A DNA stretch of 64,000 nt from Streptosporangiaceae bacterium (GTDB lineage: Bacteria; Actinomycetota; Actinomycetes; Streptosporangiales; Streptosporangiaceae): contig JAFAZE010000003.1 of NCBI GenBank assembly GCA_019239975.1, positions 1 to 64,000 on the forward strand, given 5' to 3'. Of this stretch, positions 40,581-49,125 are shown in pieces. Position 1 is the stretch's first letter, and each line of letters starts with the position of its first letter. The notes under the pieces were generated by a model. That model did not search any database. It saw only the letters and a list, made by a program, of their open reading frames with translations, and was not told the DNA's origin. The position numbers were made by a program, and so were the translations under genes.

Positions 40581-42209
40581 ATGAAACCGCTGCGGCGCCT
40601 GTCCACCCAGGTCGTCATCATGCAGGTCGCGATCCTCGTCGTCGTCATGGTGGCCGGCTTCTTCGTGGTCCAGTGGAACCTGCGGACCCGGCTGTACGAG
40701 CAGTACGAGCAGCGCGCCCTGGCCGTCGCCCAGACGATCGCGTCCCAGCGGGACATCGGGCACATGGTCGTCAGCGGCCGCCCCGGCGGGGAACTCCAGA
40801 AGCTGGCGCAGGCCGCCAGGCGGGAGACGGGCGCCCTGTTCATCGTCATCACCAACGCCCAGGGCATCAGGTACACGCATCCCAACCCCGCGCTCATAGG
40901 CAAGCCCATCTACGACGACCCCGAGCCGCCGGCGAGCGAGCCGTTCCGCACCGGCCGCCCATGGACCGGCATCCAGCTCGGCACGCTCGGCCTCAACGCC
41001 GGCGGCAAGGTGCCGCTGTGGTACGACGGCAGGCTGAGCGGCGAGGTCTCCGTCGGTTTCCCCGTGAACCAGGTCTCCCGCCAGGTGGCGAGCGCGCTCC
41101 CGTCGCTGGCGGTGTACCTGCTCGTGGTGCTCGCGGTCGGCGTGCTCGCGGCGCTGGGCCTGTCCCGGCGGCTGAAGCGGCAGACGTTCGGCCTCGAGCT
41201 GGGCGAGATCGCGGCGCTGCTCCAGGAGCGCGAGGCGATGCTGCACGGCATCAGGGAGGGCCTGCTCGGCTACGACAGGAACGAGCGGGTGCTGCTCGCC
41301 AACGACTCCGCGCGCCGCCTGCTGAACCTGCCGCCCGGCTCCCTCGGCCGCCCGCTGCGCGGGATGCTGCCCGAGGGCAGGCTGCGCGACGTGGTCACCG
41401 GCGAGGTGACCGGAAGCGACCTGCTCGTCCTGCACGGTGACCGGATACTGGTCGCCAACCGGATGCCGATCCGGCGCGACCGCCGCCAGCACGTCGGCTG
41501 GGTGGTGACGTTCCAGGACCGGACCGAGTCCGAGAGCCTCAAGCGCGAGCTGGACGAGGCGCTCGGCCTGACCGAGACCCTCCGGGCGCAGTCACACGAG
41601 TTCGCCAACCGGCTGCACACGCTCGTCGGCCTGGTGGAGCTGGGCCGCTACGAGGAGGCGGTGCAGTTCGTCACCGACGTGTCCGCCGCACGTGGCGAGC
41701 TCACAGATCAGCTGCTCACCACGATCGGCGATCCCAAGCTGGCCGCTCTCATCCTGGCCAAGGTCTCTTTGGCAGCCGAACGGGACGTGGTACTCCGTCT
41801 CATGCCAGACAGTCACGTGGAACAGGGCATCACCCACGTCAGCGAGGTGCTGACCGTCGTGGGCAACCTCATCGACAACGCCATTGACGCGGCCGCGCAG
41901 GCTCCTGCGCCGCGCCACGTCGAGCTCACCCTGGTGGCCGCCGGATCCGGGCTCCTGATCCGGGTGCGCGATACCGGGCCCGGGGTGCCGCACGACATGC
42001 GCGAGGCGATCTTCATGGACGGGGTCACGACGAAATCGTCGGTCACCGGCGCGCGCCGCGGGCTCGGCCTGGCCCTGGTCCGGCAGGTGGTGCAGGGCCG
42101 CGGCGGGATGATCAGCGTCGGCCACGACGGGGGCGCCGTGTTCACGGCGGTGCTCCCGCGCTGCCTCGAAGCCGCCGCCGAGGAGACCGAAGAGACGGTG
42201 TCACCGTGA
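40581..42209 (+). CDS. CitA/DcuS-type sensor histidine kinase
   Basis: This 542-residue membrane kinase has a TM at 10-32 (VVIMQVAILVVVMVAGFFVV), a periplasmic PAS-like sensor domain (residues about 35-175, with GALFIVITNAQGIRYTHPNP and IGKPI, the CitAP/DcuSP pattern), a second TM (LPSLAVYLLVVLAVGVLAAL), a cytosolic PAS domain (GLLGYDRNERVLLANDSARR), then the phospho-acceptor SHEFANRLHTLVGL (His near 339) and HATPase motifs (VGNLIDNAIDAA, DTGPGVP, RRGLGLALV). The family senses di- or tricarboxylates outside the cell. The response regulator gene overlaps by GTGA. It is divergent from an NMT1-type importer, which may carry or supply the sensed ligand. Confidence 0.92.
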   Translation: MKPLRRLSTQVVIMQVAILVVVMVAGFFVVQWNLRTRLYEQYEQRALAVAQTIASQRDIGHMVVSGRPGGELQKLAQAARRETGALFIVITNAQGIRYTHPNPALIGKPIYDDPEPPASEPFRTGRPWTGIQLGTLGLNAGGKVPLWYDGRLSGEVSVGFPVNQVSRQVASALPSLAVYLLVVLAVGVLAALGLSRRLKRQTFGLELGEIAALLQEREAMLHGIREGLLGYDRNERVLLANDSARRLLNLPPGSLGRPLRGMLPEGRLRDVVTGEVTGSDLLVLHGDRILVANRMPIRRDRRQHVGWVVTFQDRTESESLKRELDEALGLTETLRAQSHEFANRLHTLVGLVELGRYEEAVQFVTDVSAARGELTDQLLTTIGDPKLAALILAKVSLAAERDVVLRLMPDSHVEQGITHVSEVLTVVGNLIDNAIDAAAQAPAPRHVELTLVAAGSGLLIRVRDTGPGVPHDMREAIFMDGVTTKSSVTGARRGLGLALVRQVVQGRGGMISVGHDGGAVFTAVLPRCLEAAAEETEETVSP

Positions 42210-42892
42210 TCCGCGCCGTGGTCGTCGACGACGACTACCGGGTGGCGGCCATCCACGCCGCATACGTGAACAAGGTCGGCGGCTTCCAGGCCATCGCCGA
42301 GGCGCACACCGCGGCCGAGGCCGTCGCCGCGGTGGACCGGCTGCGGCCGGACCTGCTGCTGCTCGACCTGTACCTGCCCGACGAGCACGGCCTCGAGTTG
42401 GTCGCGCGGCTGCGCCGCGACGGGCACCCGCCGGTGGACGTCATCGTCATCACCGCGGCGAAGGACGCGGACAGCGTGCGCGCCGCCATGCAGGGCGGCG
42501 CGCTGCATTACCTGCTCAAGCCGTTCGGCTTCCCCACGCTGCGCGACAAGCTGCTGTCATACGCCCAGATGCGGACCCGGCTGGGCGCGCTCCAGGAGGC
42601 GGACCAGCGCACCGTGGACCGCGTCTTCGGCGCGCTGCGCGCGCCGGACCAGCTCTCCGGCGCTAAGGGCAGGTCGGTGCACACGCTGGAGGCCGTCGAG
42701 CAGCTTCTCACGGACGCCGACCATGACATGTCCGCCGCCGAGGTGGCCGAGCGAACCGGCATGAGCCGCGCGACCGCCCAGCGTTACCTCAGTCACCTGC
42801 ACGAACTCGGCCGGGTGGACATCCGGCTCCGGTACGGCAGCGGCGGCAGGCCCGAGCACGGTTACCGCTGGCGCCCCGCCGGGTCCCCGTGA
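42206..42892 (+). CDS. CitB/DcuR-type response regulator
   Basis: This 228-residue regulator has a receiver domain (AVVVDDDYRVAAIHAAYVNK; Asp near 54 in LLLLDLYLPDEHG; Lys in LLKPFGFPTLRDKL) and the C-terminal HTH of the CitB group (ADHDMSAAEVAERTGMSRAT, AQRYLSHLHELGRVDIRLRY). GTG 42206 overlaps the kinase stop. It would receive phosphate from the adjacent kinase and act on the divergent importer promoter, and perhaps elsewhere. Confidence 0.92.
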   Translation: MIRAVVVDDDYRVAAIHAAYVNKVGGFQAIAEAHTAAEAVAAVDRLRPDLLLLDLYLPDEHGLELVARLRRDGHPPVDVIVITAAKDADSVRAAMQGGALHYLLKPFGFPTLRDKLLSYAQMRTRLGALQEADQRTVDRVFGALRAPDQLSGAKGRSVHTLEAVEQLLTDADHDMSAAEVAERTGMSRATAQRYLSHLHELGRVDIRLRYGSGGRPEHGYRWRPAGSP

Positions 42893-42913
42893 GCCAACGG
42901 GCGCGCCGCCATT

Positions 42914-44446
42914 TCAGCCGCGTTCCACCGCGGTGCCGAGGATTCCCAGCGGGGGCGAGCCGAGCTCCATCAGCGCGGTGTGGAAACGGCGGAGCGTGAA
43001 CCCCGCCCCCCATTCCTTGCGCGCCCGTTCGCGGAGCCGGAGGATCTCCAGCTTGCCCCAGGTGTAGCGCCCGTAGGTGGGGTCGAACGTGGCGCGCCGG
43101 GCCTCGGACAGCGCCGCGGAGCCCGACAGGTGCGTGTCGGCCTCGAACCTCGCGGCGGCCCCGCCGACGGTCATCCCGGCGGTGTGCACGCCGATGGCGC
43201 AGGCCAGCCGCGTGACCCGGACCAGGGCCTCCAGCCACACGCCGATCGCGAACCGCGGGTCGCCGGAGTAGAACCCCTCCTCGACGCACAGTTCCTCCGC
43301 GTAGTGCGCCCAGCCCTCGGTGAACGCGCCGCTCGCCAGGATGCGGCGCACGTCCGACGGCGCGCGCCGCATCGCCTGGCCGTGCGAGAAGTGGCCCGGC
43401 GCGACCTCGTGCACGGTGATGCCGGGAAGCGTGGTCGCGCTGAACACCTCCAGCCACTCCTCGACCTCGGCCGGCGGCCAGGAGTCGTCCGGCGGCGTGA
43501 TGTAGTACCACGACGGCGCGTCCGGCTCGCCAGGCGCGTTCGTGGAGATCATCGCCATCGCCCAGCGGCGGGATTCGGGTGCGAGGCCGACCAGGCAGAC
43601 CCCGTCGTGGTAGGGCACCAGGTCGCGCTCGCGGGTGAACGCGATCGCCCGCTCCGTCCATACCCGCGCGGCCTCGATCACGCCGCCGGAGTCGGGATGG
43701 TCGCGGACGAGCTCGCGGGCCACCTCCAGCGCCGGGCGTGCCGGGTCCACCCTCGCGCAGGACTCGGTGAGCAGGGCGCGGAGCCGGTCCCGTTCTGTAT
43801 CCGCTTCTTCCGCCAGCCTGCCGAGATCGGCCGGCATCCCCTCGGCGGCGCTCATCAGCGCGGTCAGCGCGGCGCTGCCGAGCGCCGCGTCCGGGTCGCC
43901 GGTGCGGGCCGCGCGCTCCATGTGCGCGACCAGCCGCCCGTGCGCGGCGAGCGCGGCGTCCCGCGCGGCGGGATCGGCGTCACGGGGGATGCCCGCCGCG
44001 AGCCCGCGCACGCCGCCGAGCAGCGCCTCGGCCACGGGCGCGCTCAGCAGGTCCAGCGACTCCAGCGCACCGTCGATGACCCGCGGCCACGCGGCCAGGT
44101 GCGCGGCACGGGCGGCGTCGCGCTCGGCCTGCGGCGCGTAGTCCTTGTCGTAACCGGCCAGGTCCAGCTCGGCGAGCAGGAACATCGGGCTGCGCCGGTG
44201 CAGCTCCAGGTCGCCGTAGGTCACCCGCTGGAGTTCCTCGAACGCGGTCAGGTGCGCCTCGTCATGCGGGTCGGCGAGCGGCCCGGCCTCCTCCCGCGCC
44301 GCCGCCAGCCGCGCGAGCGCGGCGCGCACCGCCCCGGGGGACAGGTCCGGCGGCCTGCCGTCGTACTCGTGCCTGCCCCCGTACTCGCGCACCTCGGCGA
44401 CGTTGAGGTCGCAGACCGCGCGCACCCTGGCATTCAGGTCATCCAT
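42914..44446 (-). CDS. DUF885-family metallopeptidase-like protein
   Basis: This 510-residue cytosolic protein carries the DUF885 pattern: the zinc-peptidase-like motif TTLPGITVHEVAPGHFSHGQ (HExxPGH variant of HExxH), followed by SGAFTEGWAHYAEELCVEEG (third ligand Glu region) and YTWGKLEILRLRERARKEWG. The family is common in bacteria; some members are peptidases, but substrates are largely unknown. There is no signal peptide. ATG 44446 begins MDDLNARVRAVCD. A large hairpin (44490-44556) lies 44 bases upstream, in the likely leader. Confidence 0.85.
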   Translation of the reverse strand: MDDLNARVRAVCDLNVAEVREYGGRHEYDGRPPDLSPGAVRAALARLAAAREEAGPLADPHDEAHLTAFEELQRVTYGDLELHRRSPMFLLAELDLAGYDKDYAPQAERDAARAAHLAAWPRVIDGALESLDLLSAPVAEALLGGVRGLAAGIPRDADPAARDAALAAHGRLVAHMERAARTGDPDAALGSAALTALMSAAEGMPADLGRLAEEADTERDRLRALLTESCARVDPARPALEVARELVRDHPDSGGVIEAARVWTERAIAFTRERDLVPYHDGVCLVGLAPESRRWAMAMISTNAPGEPDAPSWYYITPPDDSWPPAEVEEWLEVFSATTLPGITVHEVAPGHFSHGQAMRRAPSDVRRILASGAFTEGWAHYAEELCVEEGFYSGDPRFAIGVWLEALVRVTRLACAIGVHTAGMTVGGAAARFEADTHLSGSAALSEARRATFDPTYGRYTWGKLEILRLRERARKEWGAGFTLRRFHTALMELGSPPLGILGTAVERG

Positions 44447-44489
44447 GCCACCAGACGTTACCGGCGCGACGATACGGCCCGCCAGTTCT

Positions 44490-44556
44490 GTAGACCTGCC
44501 TATTGCGGGGGAGCCCTGCCGAAGCGGGGTGGGCGAACGGCAGGGCTCCGGTCTAC
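44490..44556. promoter_or_regulatory. Large nested hairpin upstream of the DUF885 gene
   Basis: An outer 7-bp stem GTAGACC (44490-44496)/GGTCTAC (44550-44556) encloses an inner perfect 12-bp stem GGAGCCCTGCCG (44510-44521)/CGGCAGGGCTCC (44538-44549), with a 16-base loop. The left side has 13 unpaired bases between the stems. It sits in the 365-base divergent gap between DUF885 and the GGT gene. It may be a leader structure or attenuator of the minus-strand gene, or a mobile palindrome. Confidence 0.7.
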
Positions 44557-44811
44557 CGCCCTGCGCGCCAGGTAGGCGTCAACCGTACCTCTTCCCACAG
44601 GTCAGCCGGTTATCCGACGTTGACGGCATCCGGTTGGTTCCCTTCGCGGGGGTAGCTCGCGGCCGGATCCAGCACACCGGTCGCCTCTAACCGCAAATAG
44701 TCACTAGTCGACTGCGAATAGTAGCGCCCCCGGAAAGGAAAGTTGCATCTGCCGCGCGCGTGCCGATGATGGTGGTGCGGGCAGACAGCAGCCGGCGAAC
44801 GGAGCCTCTCG
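44557..44811. other. Upstream region of the gamma-glutamyltransferase gene
   Basis: No gene. AT-richer sequence at about 44690-44725 contains the direct repeat GCAAATAGT / GCGAATAGT around CACTAGTCGACT, a possible regulator site or promoter region for the GGT gene. GGAG lies 8 bases before its ATG. Confidence 0.4.
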
Positions 44812-46650
44812 ATGACCGATGTCCCGGAGTTCACGACAAGGCCTGAGCTTGCGGGCACGTTCGGCATGGTGGCGTCCACCCACTGGCTCGCCTCGGCGGC
44901 CGGGATGGCCGTACTCGAGAAGGGCGGCAACGCCTTCGACGCCGCCGTCGCCACCGGGCTCGTGCTGCAGGTGGTCGAGCCGCACCTGTGCGGCCCTGGC
45001 GGCGAGGTCCCGGTCATCGGCTACGACGCGGAGCGGGGCGAGACGTTCGTGGTGTGCGGACAGGGGACGGCGCCCGCCGCGGCGACGCCCGGGGCGTTCG
45101 GCGCGCTCGGGCTTGATCTCGTCCCCGGCAGCGGCCTGCTCGCCGCGTGCGTGCCTGGCGCGTTCGGCGCGTGGATGCTGCTGCTGCGCGAGTACGGGCG
45201 GCTGCCGCTGCGCGAGGTGATCGGCTACGCGATCGCCTACGCCGCGGCCGGGTACCCGCTGGTCCCCGCGATCAGCTGGGGCATCGCCAGCGTGGCCGGG
45301 CTGTTCCGTGAGCACTGGCGCAGCTCCGCAGAGGTCTACCTGCCCGGCGGCGGCGTACCGCCGCCCGGGTCGCTGTTCGCCAACCCGGTGCTCGCGGGCA
45401 CGTACCGGCGCATCCTCGCCGAGGCCGAGGCGGCGGGCGGCGACCGCGACGAGCAGATCGAGGCCGCCCGGCGTGCCTGGTACGAGGGTTTCGTCGCCGA
45501 GGCCGTCGCGGCCTTCGCGGCGACCGAGGTCATGGACGTGACCGGGGAGCGGCACCGCGGGTTCCTGGCCTACGACGACATGGCGGGCTGGCGGGCGCGC
45601 CTGGAGGAGCCGGTCACCTACGACTACGGCGGGCTCACCGTGTGCAAGACACGGCCCTGGGGCCAGGGCCCGGTGTTCCTGCAGCAGCTCGCGCTGCTGT
45701 CCGGCTTCGGCCTGGAGGCGATGAGGCCCGGCAGCGCGGAGTACGTGCACACCGTGACCGAGTGCGCCAAGCTGGCGTTCGCCGACCGCGAGGCCTGGTA
45801 CGGCGATCCCGACGTCACCGACGTGCCGCTGGATGACCTGCTGTCGCCCGCCTACAACGACGCCAGGCGCAAGCTGATCGGCGACGGCGCCTCGGCCGGG
45901 CTCGTTCCCGGCAGCCCCGGCGGACGGGAGCCCCGGCTGCCCGGCTATGCCACCCGCTCGTTCCCGGCCGGCGACCTCCCCACGGGGGGCCCCGACCTGG
46001 GCACCGGCACGGTCGGCGGCCTGGACCCGGTCACCGGCGAGCCGATGTCGCGGCTCGGCGCCGGGCGCCGCGGCGACACCTGCCACCTCGACGTGGCCGA
46101 CCGCTTCGGCAACATGGTGACCGCCACGCCGAGCGGCGGCTGGCTGCAGTCCTCCCCGGTCATCCCGGACCTGGGGTTCTGCCTGGGGACTCGGGCGCAG
46201 ATGTTCACCCTCACCCCCGGCCTGCCGGCCACGCTGACGCCGGGCAAGCGTCCCCGGACGACGCTGACGCCCTCGCTCACGCTGCGGGACGGCGAGCCGT
46301 ACGTGGCCTTCGGCACCCCGGGCGGAGACCAGCAGGACCAGTGGACGCTGGGCTTCTTCCTCAACCACGTGCACTTCGGCATGAACCTGCAGCAGGCGAT
46401 CGACTTCCCCGCGTTCCACTCCCGCCACATGCCGTCGTCGTTCTACCCGCGCGAGGCGTACCCGAAGGTGCTGGATGTGGAGGCCCGGATGGACGAGACC
46501 GTGATCGCGGAGCTCAGGCGGCGGGGCCACCAGGTACAGGTCCAGGCCCCGTGGTCGCTGGGCCGGGTCAGCGCGGTCGCCCGCCGCGGCGGCGTTCTGT
46601 ACGCCGCCGCCAACCCCCGCGGCATGCAGGGCTACGCCATCGGCCGCTAG
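44812..46650 (+). CDS. Gamma-glutamyltransferase family protein
   Basis: This 612-residue Ntn-hydrolase precursor is expected to cut itself before a catalytic Thr. The N-terminal subunit pattern is MVASTHWLASAAGMAVLEKG then GNAFDAAVATGLVLQVVEPH; the new N-terminal nucleophile is Thr near 423 in GRRGDTCHLDVADRFGNMVT; and the small subunit carries RPRTTLTPSLTLRDGEPYVA and FGTPGGDQQDQWTLG. No signal peptide is seen, so it may be cytosolic, like the actinobacterial GGT-like acylases and putative glutathione/ergothioneine-related enzymes. The Gly-Gly pocket is altered (GGDQQDQW in place of GGS). Substrate not predicted. Confidence 0.88.
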   Translation: MTDVPEFTTRPELAGTFGMVASTHWLASAAGMAVLEKGGNAFDAAVATGLVLQVVEPHLCGPGGEVPVIGYDAERGETFVVCGQGTAPAAATPGAFGALGLDLVPGSGLLAACVPGAFGAWMLLLREYGRLPLREVIGYAIAYAAAGYPLVPAISWGIASVAGLFREHWRSSAEVYLPGGGVPPPGSLFANPVLAGTYRRILAEAEAAGGDRDEQIEAARRAWYEGFVAEAVAAFAATEVMDVTGERHRGFLAYDDMAGWRARLEEPVTYDYGGLTVCKTRPWGQGPVFLQQLALLSGFGLEAMRPGSAEYVHTVTECAKLAFADREAWYGDPDVTDVPLDDLLSPAYNDARRKLIGDGASAGLVPGSPGGREPRLPGYATRSFPAGDLPTGGPDLGTGTVGGLDPVTGEPMSRLGAGRRGDTCHLDVADRFGNMVTATPSGGWLQSSPVIPDLGFCLGTRAQMFTLTPGLPATLTPGKRPRTTLTPSLTLRDGEPYVAFGTPGGDQQDQWTLGFFLNHVHFGMNLQQAIDFPAFHSRHMPSSFYPREAYPKVLDVEARMDETVIAELRRRGHQVQVQAPWSLGRVSAVARRGGVLYAAANPRGMQGYAIGR

Positions 46651-46732
46651 CCCGCCCCGCCGCTTCCGCCCAGGCCTCGCCACAAATCAGGACAAACCAG
46701 GCGGGCCGCGCAGGTGACACGGGATGACTTTC

Positions 46733-46784
46733 ATGATCACGGGTCGAAAAGCACCCTATATGGTGCATTTTGACCCGTGATCAT
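46733..46784. repeat. Palindromic element A (23-bp arms)
   Basis: The left arm begins ATGATCACGGGTCGAAAAGC and ends ACC; the right arm starts GGTGCATTTTGACCCGTGAT and ends CAT. They pair over 23 bases with two mismatches and a 6-base loop (CTATAT). It lies downstream of the GGT stop and could act as a terminator, but related elements at 50.4 and 54.6 kb show it belongs to a family. Confidence 0.9.
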
Positions 46785-46869
46785 AGTCCAGTGCCGGGCC
46801 TGACGGCGAGCACCCGGAACTAGCGACAGGGGCGCCGGGACTGACGGCCGGGGCGCCAGGAGGCCGTTC

Positions 46870-46952
46870 CGGCGCTGGTTGCCGATCGGTCGATGGGGCC
46901 AGTTACGCCAACGGCCCCACTGGGCGGGGCCAGTTACGCCAACGGCCCCGCG
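46870..46952. repeat. 83-bp direct repeat, copy 1, with a hairpin pair
   Basis: It is identical to 47008-47090. It contains two hairpins GGGGCC-AGTTACGCCAAC-GGCCCC (46895-46918 and 46926-46949), whose starts are 31 bases apart. The inner GTT/AAC also pairs, giving a 9-bp stem with a bulged A. The same doublet in reverse orientation appears at 55433-55487. Confidence 0.95.
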
Positions 46953-47007
46953 GGCCCGCCCTCGCGCCCCGCCGATCCGCCCCGGTCGGCACCCGCCAAG
47001 GCGGATT

Positions 47008-47090
47008 CGGCGCTGGTTGCCGATCGGTCGATGGGGCCAGTTACGCCAACGGCCCCACTGGGCGGGGCCAGTTACGCCAACGGCCCCGCG
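47008..47090. repeat. 83-bp direct repeat, copy 2, with a hairpin pair
   Basis: It is an exact copy of 46870-46952, offset 138 bases, with the same two GGGGCC...GGCCCC hairpins. Perfect identity suggests recent duplication. Confidence 0.95.
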
Positions 47091-47282
47091 CGCGGCGCTG
47101 GGCCGCGTGCTGGGCGGCGCGGCGGCGCCCCCGTGTCACGCGCCGGGGCATGACACATGTCATGGCCGGCTGCTGAGGGTCCGCACTACCCCGGAGGACC
47201 GACCGGATGGTGATATTGGGGCTACCGGCACGGACCGGCGGGAGGAACGCCCGGCGTGAACCGGTTAGTCAGGGGAGACGTG

Positions 47283-48299
47283 ATGAGTCAGGAGTACGCG
47301 AGCGCCCCGGCGGGCGCACACGCGGGCACCCAGGCGACCGCCACGGGCACCGCGCACGACGGGGCTGCGCACACCGGTGCCTCGGTCGTCTCGTTCGAGA
47401 GCGTGACCAAGAACTACGGGAACCTGCGCGCCGTGGACGGGCTGAGCCTGAACCTGTGGCCGGGGGAGACCGTCGCCCTGCTCGGCCCGAACGGCGCGGG
47501 CAAGTCCACGTCGCTGGACATGCTCCTCGCGCTGCGCAAGCCGACCGGCGGGCGGATCCGGATGTTCGGCTCGGATCCGTACCACGCCATCAAGTCGGGC
47601 CGCGTTGGCGCGATGCTGCAGTCCGGCGGGCTGATGCCCGAGGTCACGGTGCGCGAGCTGGTGACGCTGGTGGCCGGGCTGCACCCGAGGCCGATACCGG
47701 TGGAGACCACGCTCAAGCGGGCCGGCATCGCCGGGTTCGCGGACCAGCGGGTGGACCGGCTGTCCGGCGGCCAGACCCAGCGCGTGCGGTTCGCGCTGGC
47801 CATCGCCGGCGACTCCGAGCTGATAGTGCTCGACGAGCCGACGACCGCGATGGACGTGGAGACCAGGCGGCTGTTCTGGGCGAACATGAAGGTCGAGGTC
47901 GCCGAGGGCCGGACGCTGCTGTTCGCCACGCACTATCTGGAGGAGGCCGACCAGGCCGCGGACCGCATCCTGGTGATCAACAGGGGCAGGCTGCTCGCCG
48001 ACGGGACCCCCGCCGAGATCAAGGCACGGGCCGGGGCGAAGCGGCTGTCCTTCCGGCTGGACCCGGTCGACGAGCCCTTCCTGCTCGGCCTGCCCGGGCT
48101 GGTCAACCTCGAGGTCAGGCACGACCTGGTACAGATACAGTCCACCGACTCGGATGCGACGCTGTACGCGCTGCTCGACGCCGGCTACCGGCCGCGCGAG
48201 ATCGAGGTGGGCAGCCTGGGCCTCGAGCAGGCATTCCTGGCCATCACGGCCGAAGACGACAGGGCCAACGGCGACGCGCACACCGGGGAGGCGGTCTGA
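47283..48299 (+). CDS. ABC exporter ATPase, DrrA/CcmA-like
   Basis: This 338-residue ATPase begins (ATG 47283, AGGGGAGA upstream) with a flexible Ala/Thr/His-rich 35-residue stretch. Then come Walker A LLGPNGAGKSTSLDMLLAL, the signature DRLSGGQTQRVRFALAIA, Walker B LIVLDEPTTAMD and the H-loop LLFATHYLEEADQ. The C-terminal domain (AKRLSFRLDPVDEPFLLG) is typical of DrrA-type ATPases of drug or lipid exporters. The permease follows one base after its stop, and a two-component system follows that. Confidence 0.9.
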   Translation: MSQEYASAPAGAHAGTQATATGTAHDGAAHTGASVVSFESVTKNYGNLRAVDGLSLNLWPGETVALLGPNGAGKSTSLDMLLALRKPTGGRIRMFGSDPYHAIKSGRVGAMLQSGGLMPEVTVRELVTLVAGLHPRPIPVETTLKRAGIAGFADQRVDRLSGGQTQRVRFALAIAGDSELIVLDEPTTAMDVETRRLFWANMKVEVAEGRTLLFATHYLEEADQAADRILVINRGRLLADGTPAEIKARAGAKRLSFRLDPVDEPFLLGLPGLVNLEVRHDLVQIQSTDSDATLYALLDAGYRPREIEVGSLGLEQAFLAITAEDDRANGDAHTGEAV

Positions 48300-48300
48300 G

Positions 48301-49026
48301 ATGCAGGGCACGCTGCTGCTCACGAAAGCAGAGATCATCAGGCTCCGCCGCAACAGGCGGTTCCTCATCTTCACGATCGCCCTGCCGGTGGTCCTGTACC
48401 TGATCTTCGCCAAGCAGAAGGCAACCGCCTACGGCGTCTCGTTCGAGGCCTTCTACATGGTGGGCATGGCCTCGTTCGGCGCCTTCTCCGGGGCGTTCAA
48501 CAACAACACGATCCGCATCTCCCAGGAGCGCAAGGACGGCTGGATCAGGCAGCTGCGGCTCACGCCACTGCCGGCGAACGCCTACGTGGTCGCGAAGATC
48601 ATCTCTTCGATGGTGACGACGGTGCCGTCGATCGTGATCGTGCTGCTGCTCGGCCGGTTCTACGCCGGCGTCCATCTGGAGGCCTGGAAGTGGGTCGCCA
48701 TCGGGGTCACGATCTGGCTCGGGACGCTGATCTTCGCGGCGCTGGCGGTGGCCGTCGGCTACACGTTCAACCCGGACTCGGTGCAGCCGGTCGCCCTCGT
48801 CATCTACTTCTTCTTCGTCATCTTCGGCGGCCTGTGGTTCCCGCTCAGCGGCGGCCTGAAGAAGTTCGGCGAGTTCACGCCCACCTACCAGGTCGTCAGG
48901 ATCAGCACCGACGTGGTCGGCTCGGGAGCCGTGTCGGTGGCGGCCGTGGTCGGGATCGCGGTCTGGCTGGTGATTTTCCTGTCCCTCGCCACCGTCGCGG
49001 TGCGGGCCACGGCCGAGACGGTCTGA
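48301..49026 (+). CDS. ABC-2 type exporter permease
   Basis: This 241-residue integral membrane protein has six TM helices, starting after LTKAEIIRLRRNRRFLIFTI. It shows the ABC-2 pattern ISQERKDGWIRQLRLTPLPA then AYVVAKIISSMVTTVPSIVI, and the conserved LWFPLSGGLKKFGEFTPTYQ near its C-terminus. It pairs with the DrrA-like ATPase. Such ABC-2 pairs linked to DesKR-type systems (as in LiaFSR/YvfRS-like modules) often confer resistance to antimicrobials. The substrate is unknown. Confidence 0.9.
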   Translation: MQGTLLLTKAEIIRLRRNRRFLIFTIALPVVLYLIFAKQKATAYGVSFEAFYMVGMASFGAFSGAFNNNTIRISQERKDGWIRQLRLTPLPANAYVVAKIISSMVTTVPSIVIVLLLGRFYAGVHLEAWKWVAIGVTIWLGTLIFAALAVAVGYTFNPDSVQPVALVIYFFFVIFGGLWFPLSGGLKKFGEFTPTYQVVRISTDVVGSGAVSVAAVVGIAVWLVIFLSLATVAVRATAETV

Positions 49027-49125
49027 TGAAGTCGCGGGCGCGGCGGGACGGCGAGCACATCGGGGGCTTCGCCGTCCGCCGCGCCTGCCGTACCGTGAAT
49101 GCGGAAGGGAGGTGACCAAAGCGCC

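Larger units (their letters stand above)
46651..47282. other. Intergenic region built largely of repeats and palindromes
   Basis: No gene is supported in these 632 bases. They hold a 23-bp imperfect palindrome (46733-46784), two copies of an 83-bp direct repeat (46870-46952, 47008-47090) each with two GGGGCC...GGCCCC hairpins, and the leader of the ABC exporter gene. Apparent open frames here are created by the repeats. Confidence 0.8.

Noticed and set aside
46870-47090. Possible CRISPR-like array
   Set aside because: The units are two 83-bp copies and paired hairpins, not short repeats with unique spacers, and there are no cas genes.
46893-47153. Open frames encoding GASYANGPA-type repeats
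   Set aside because: They are created by the GGGGCC hairpin repeats; the structure is conserved in an inverted copy at 55.4 kb where the coding sense would be different.
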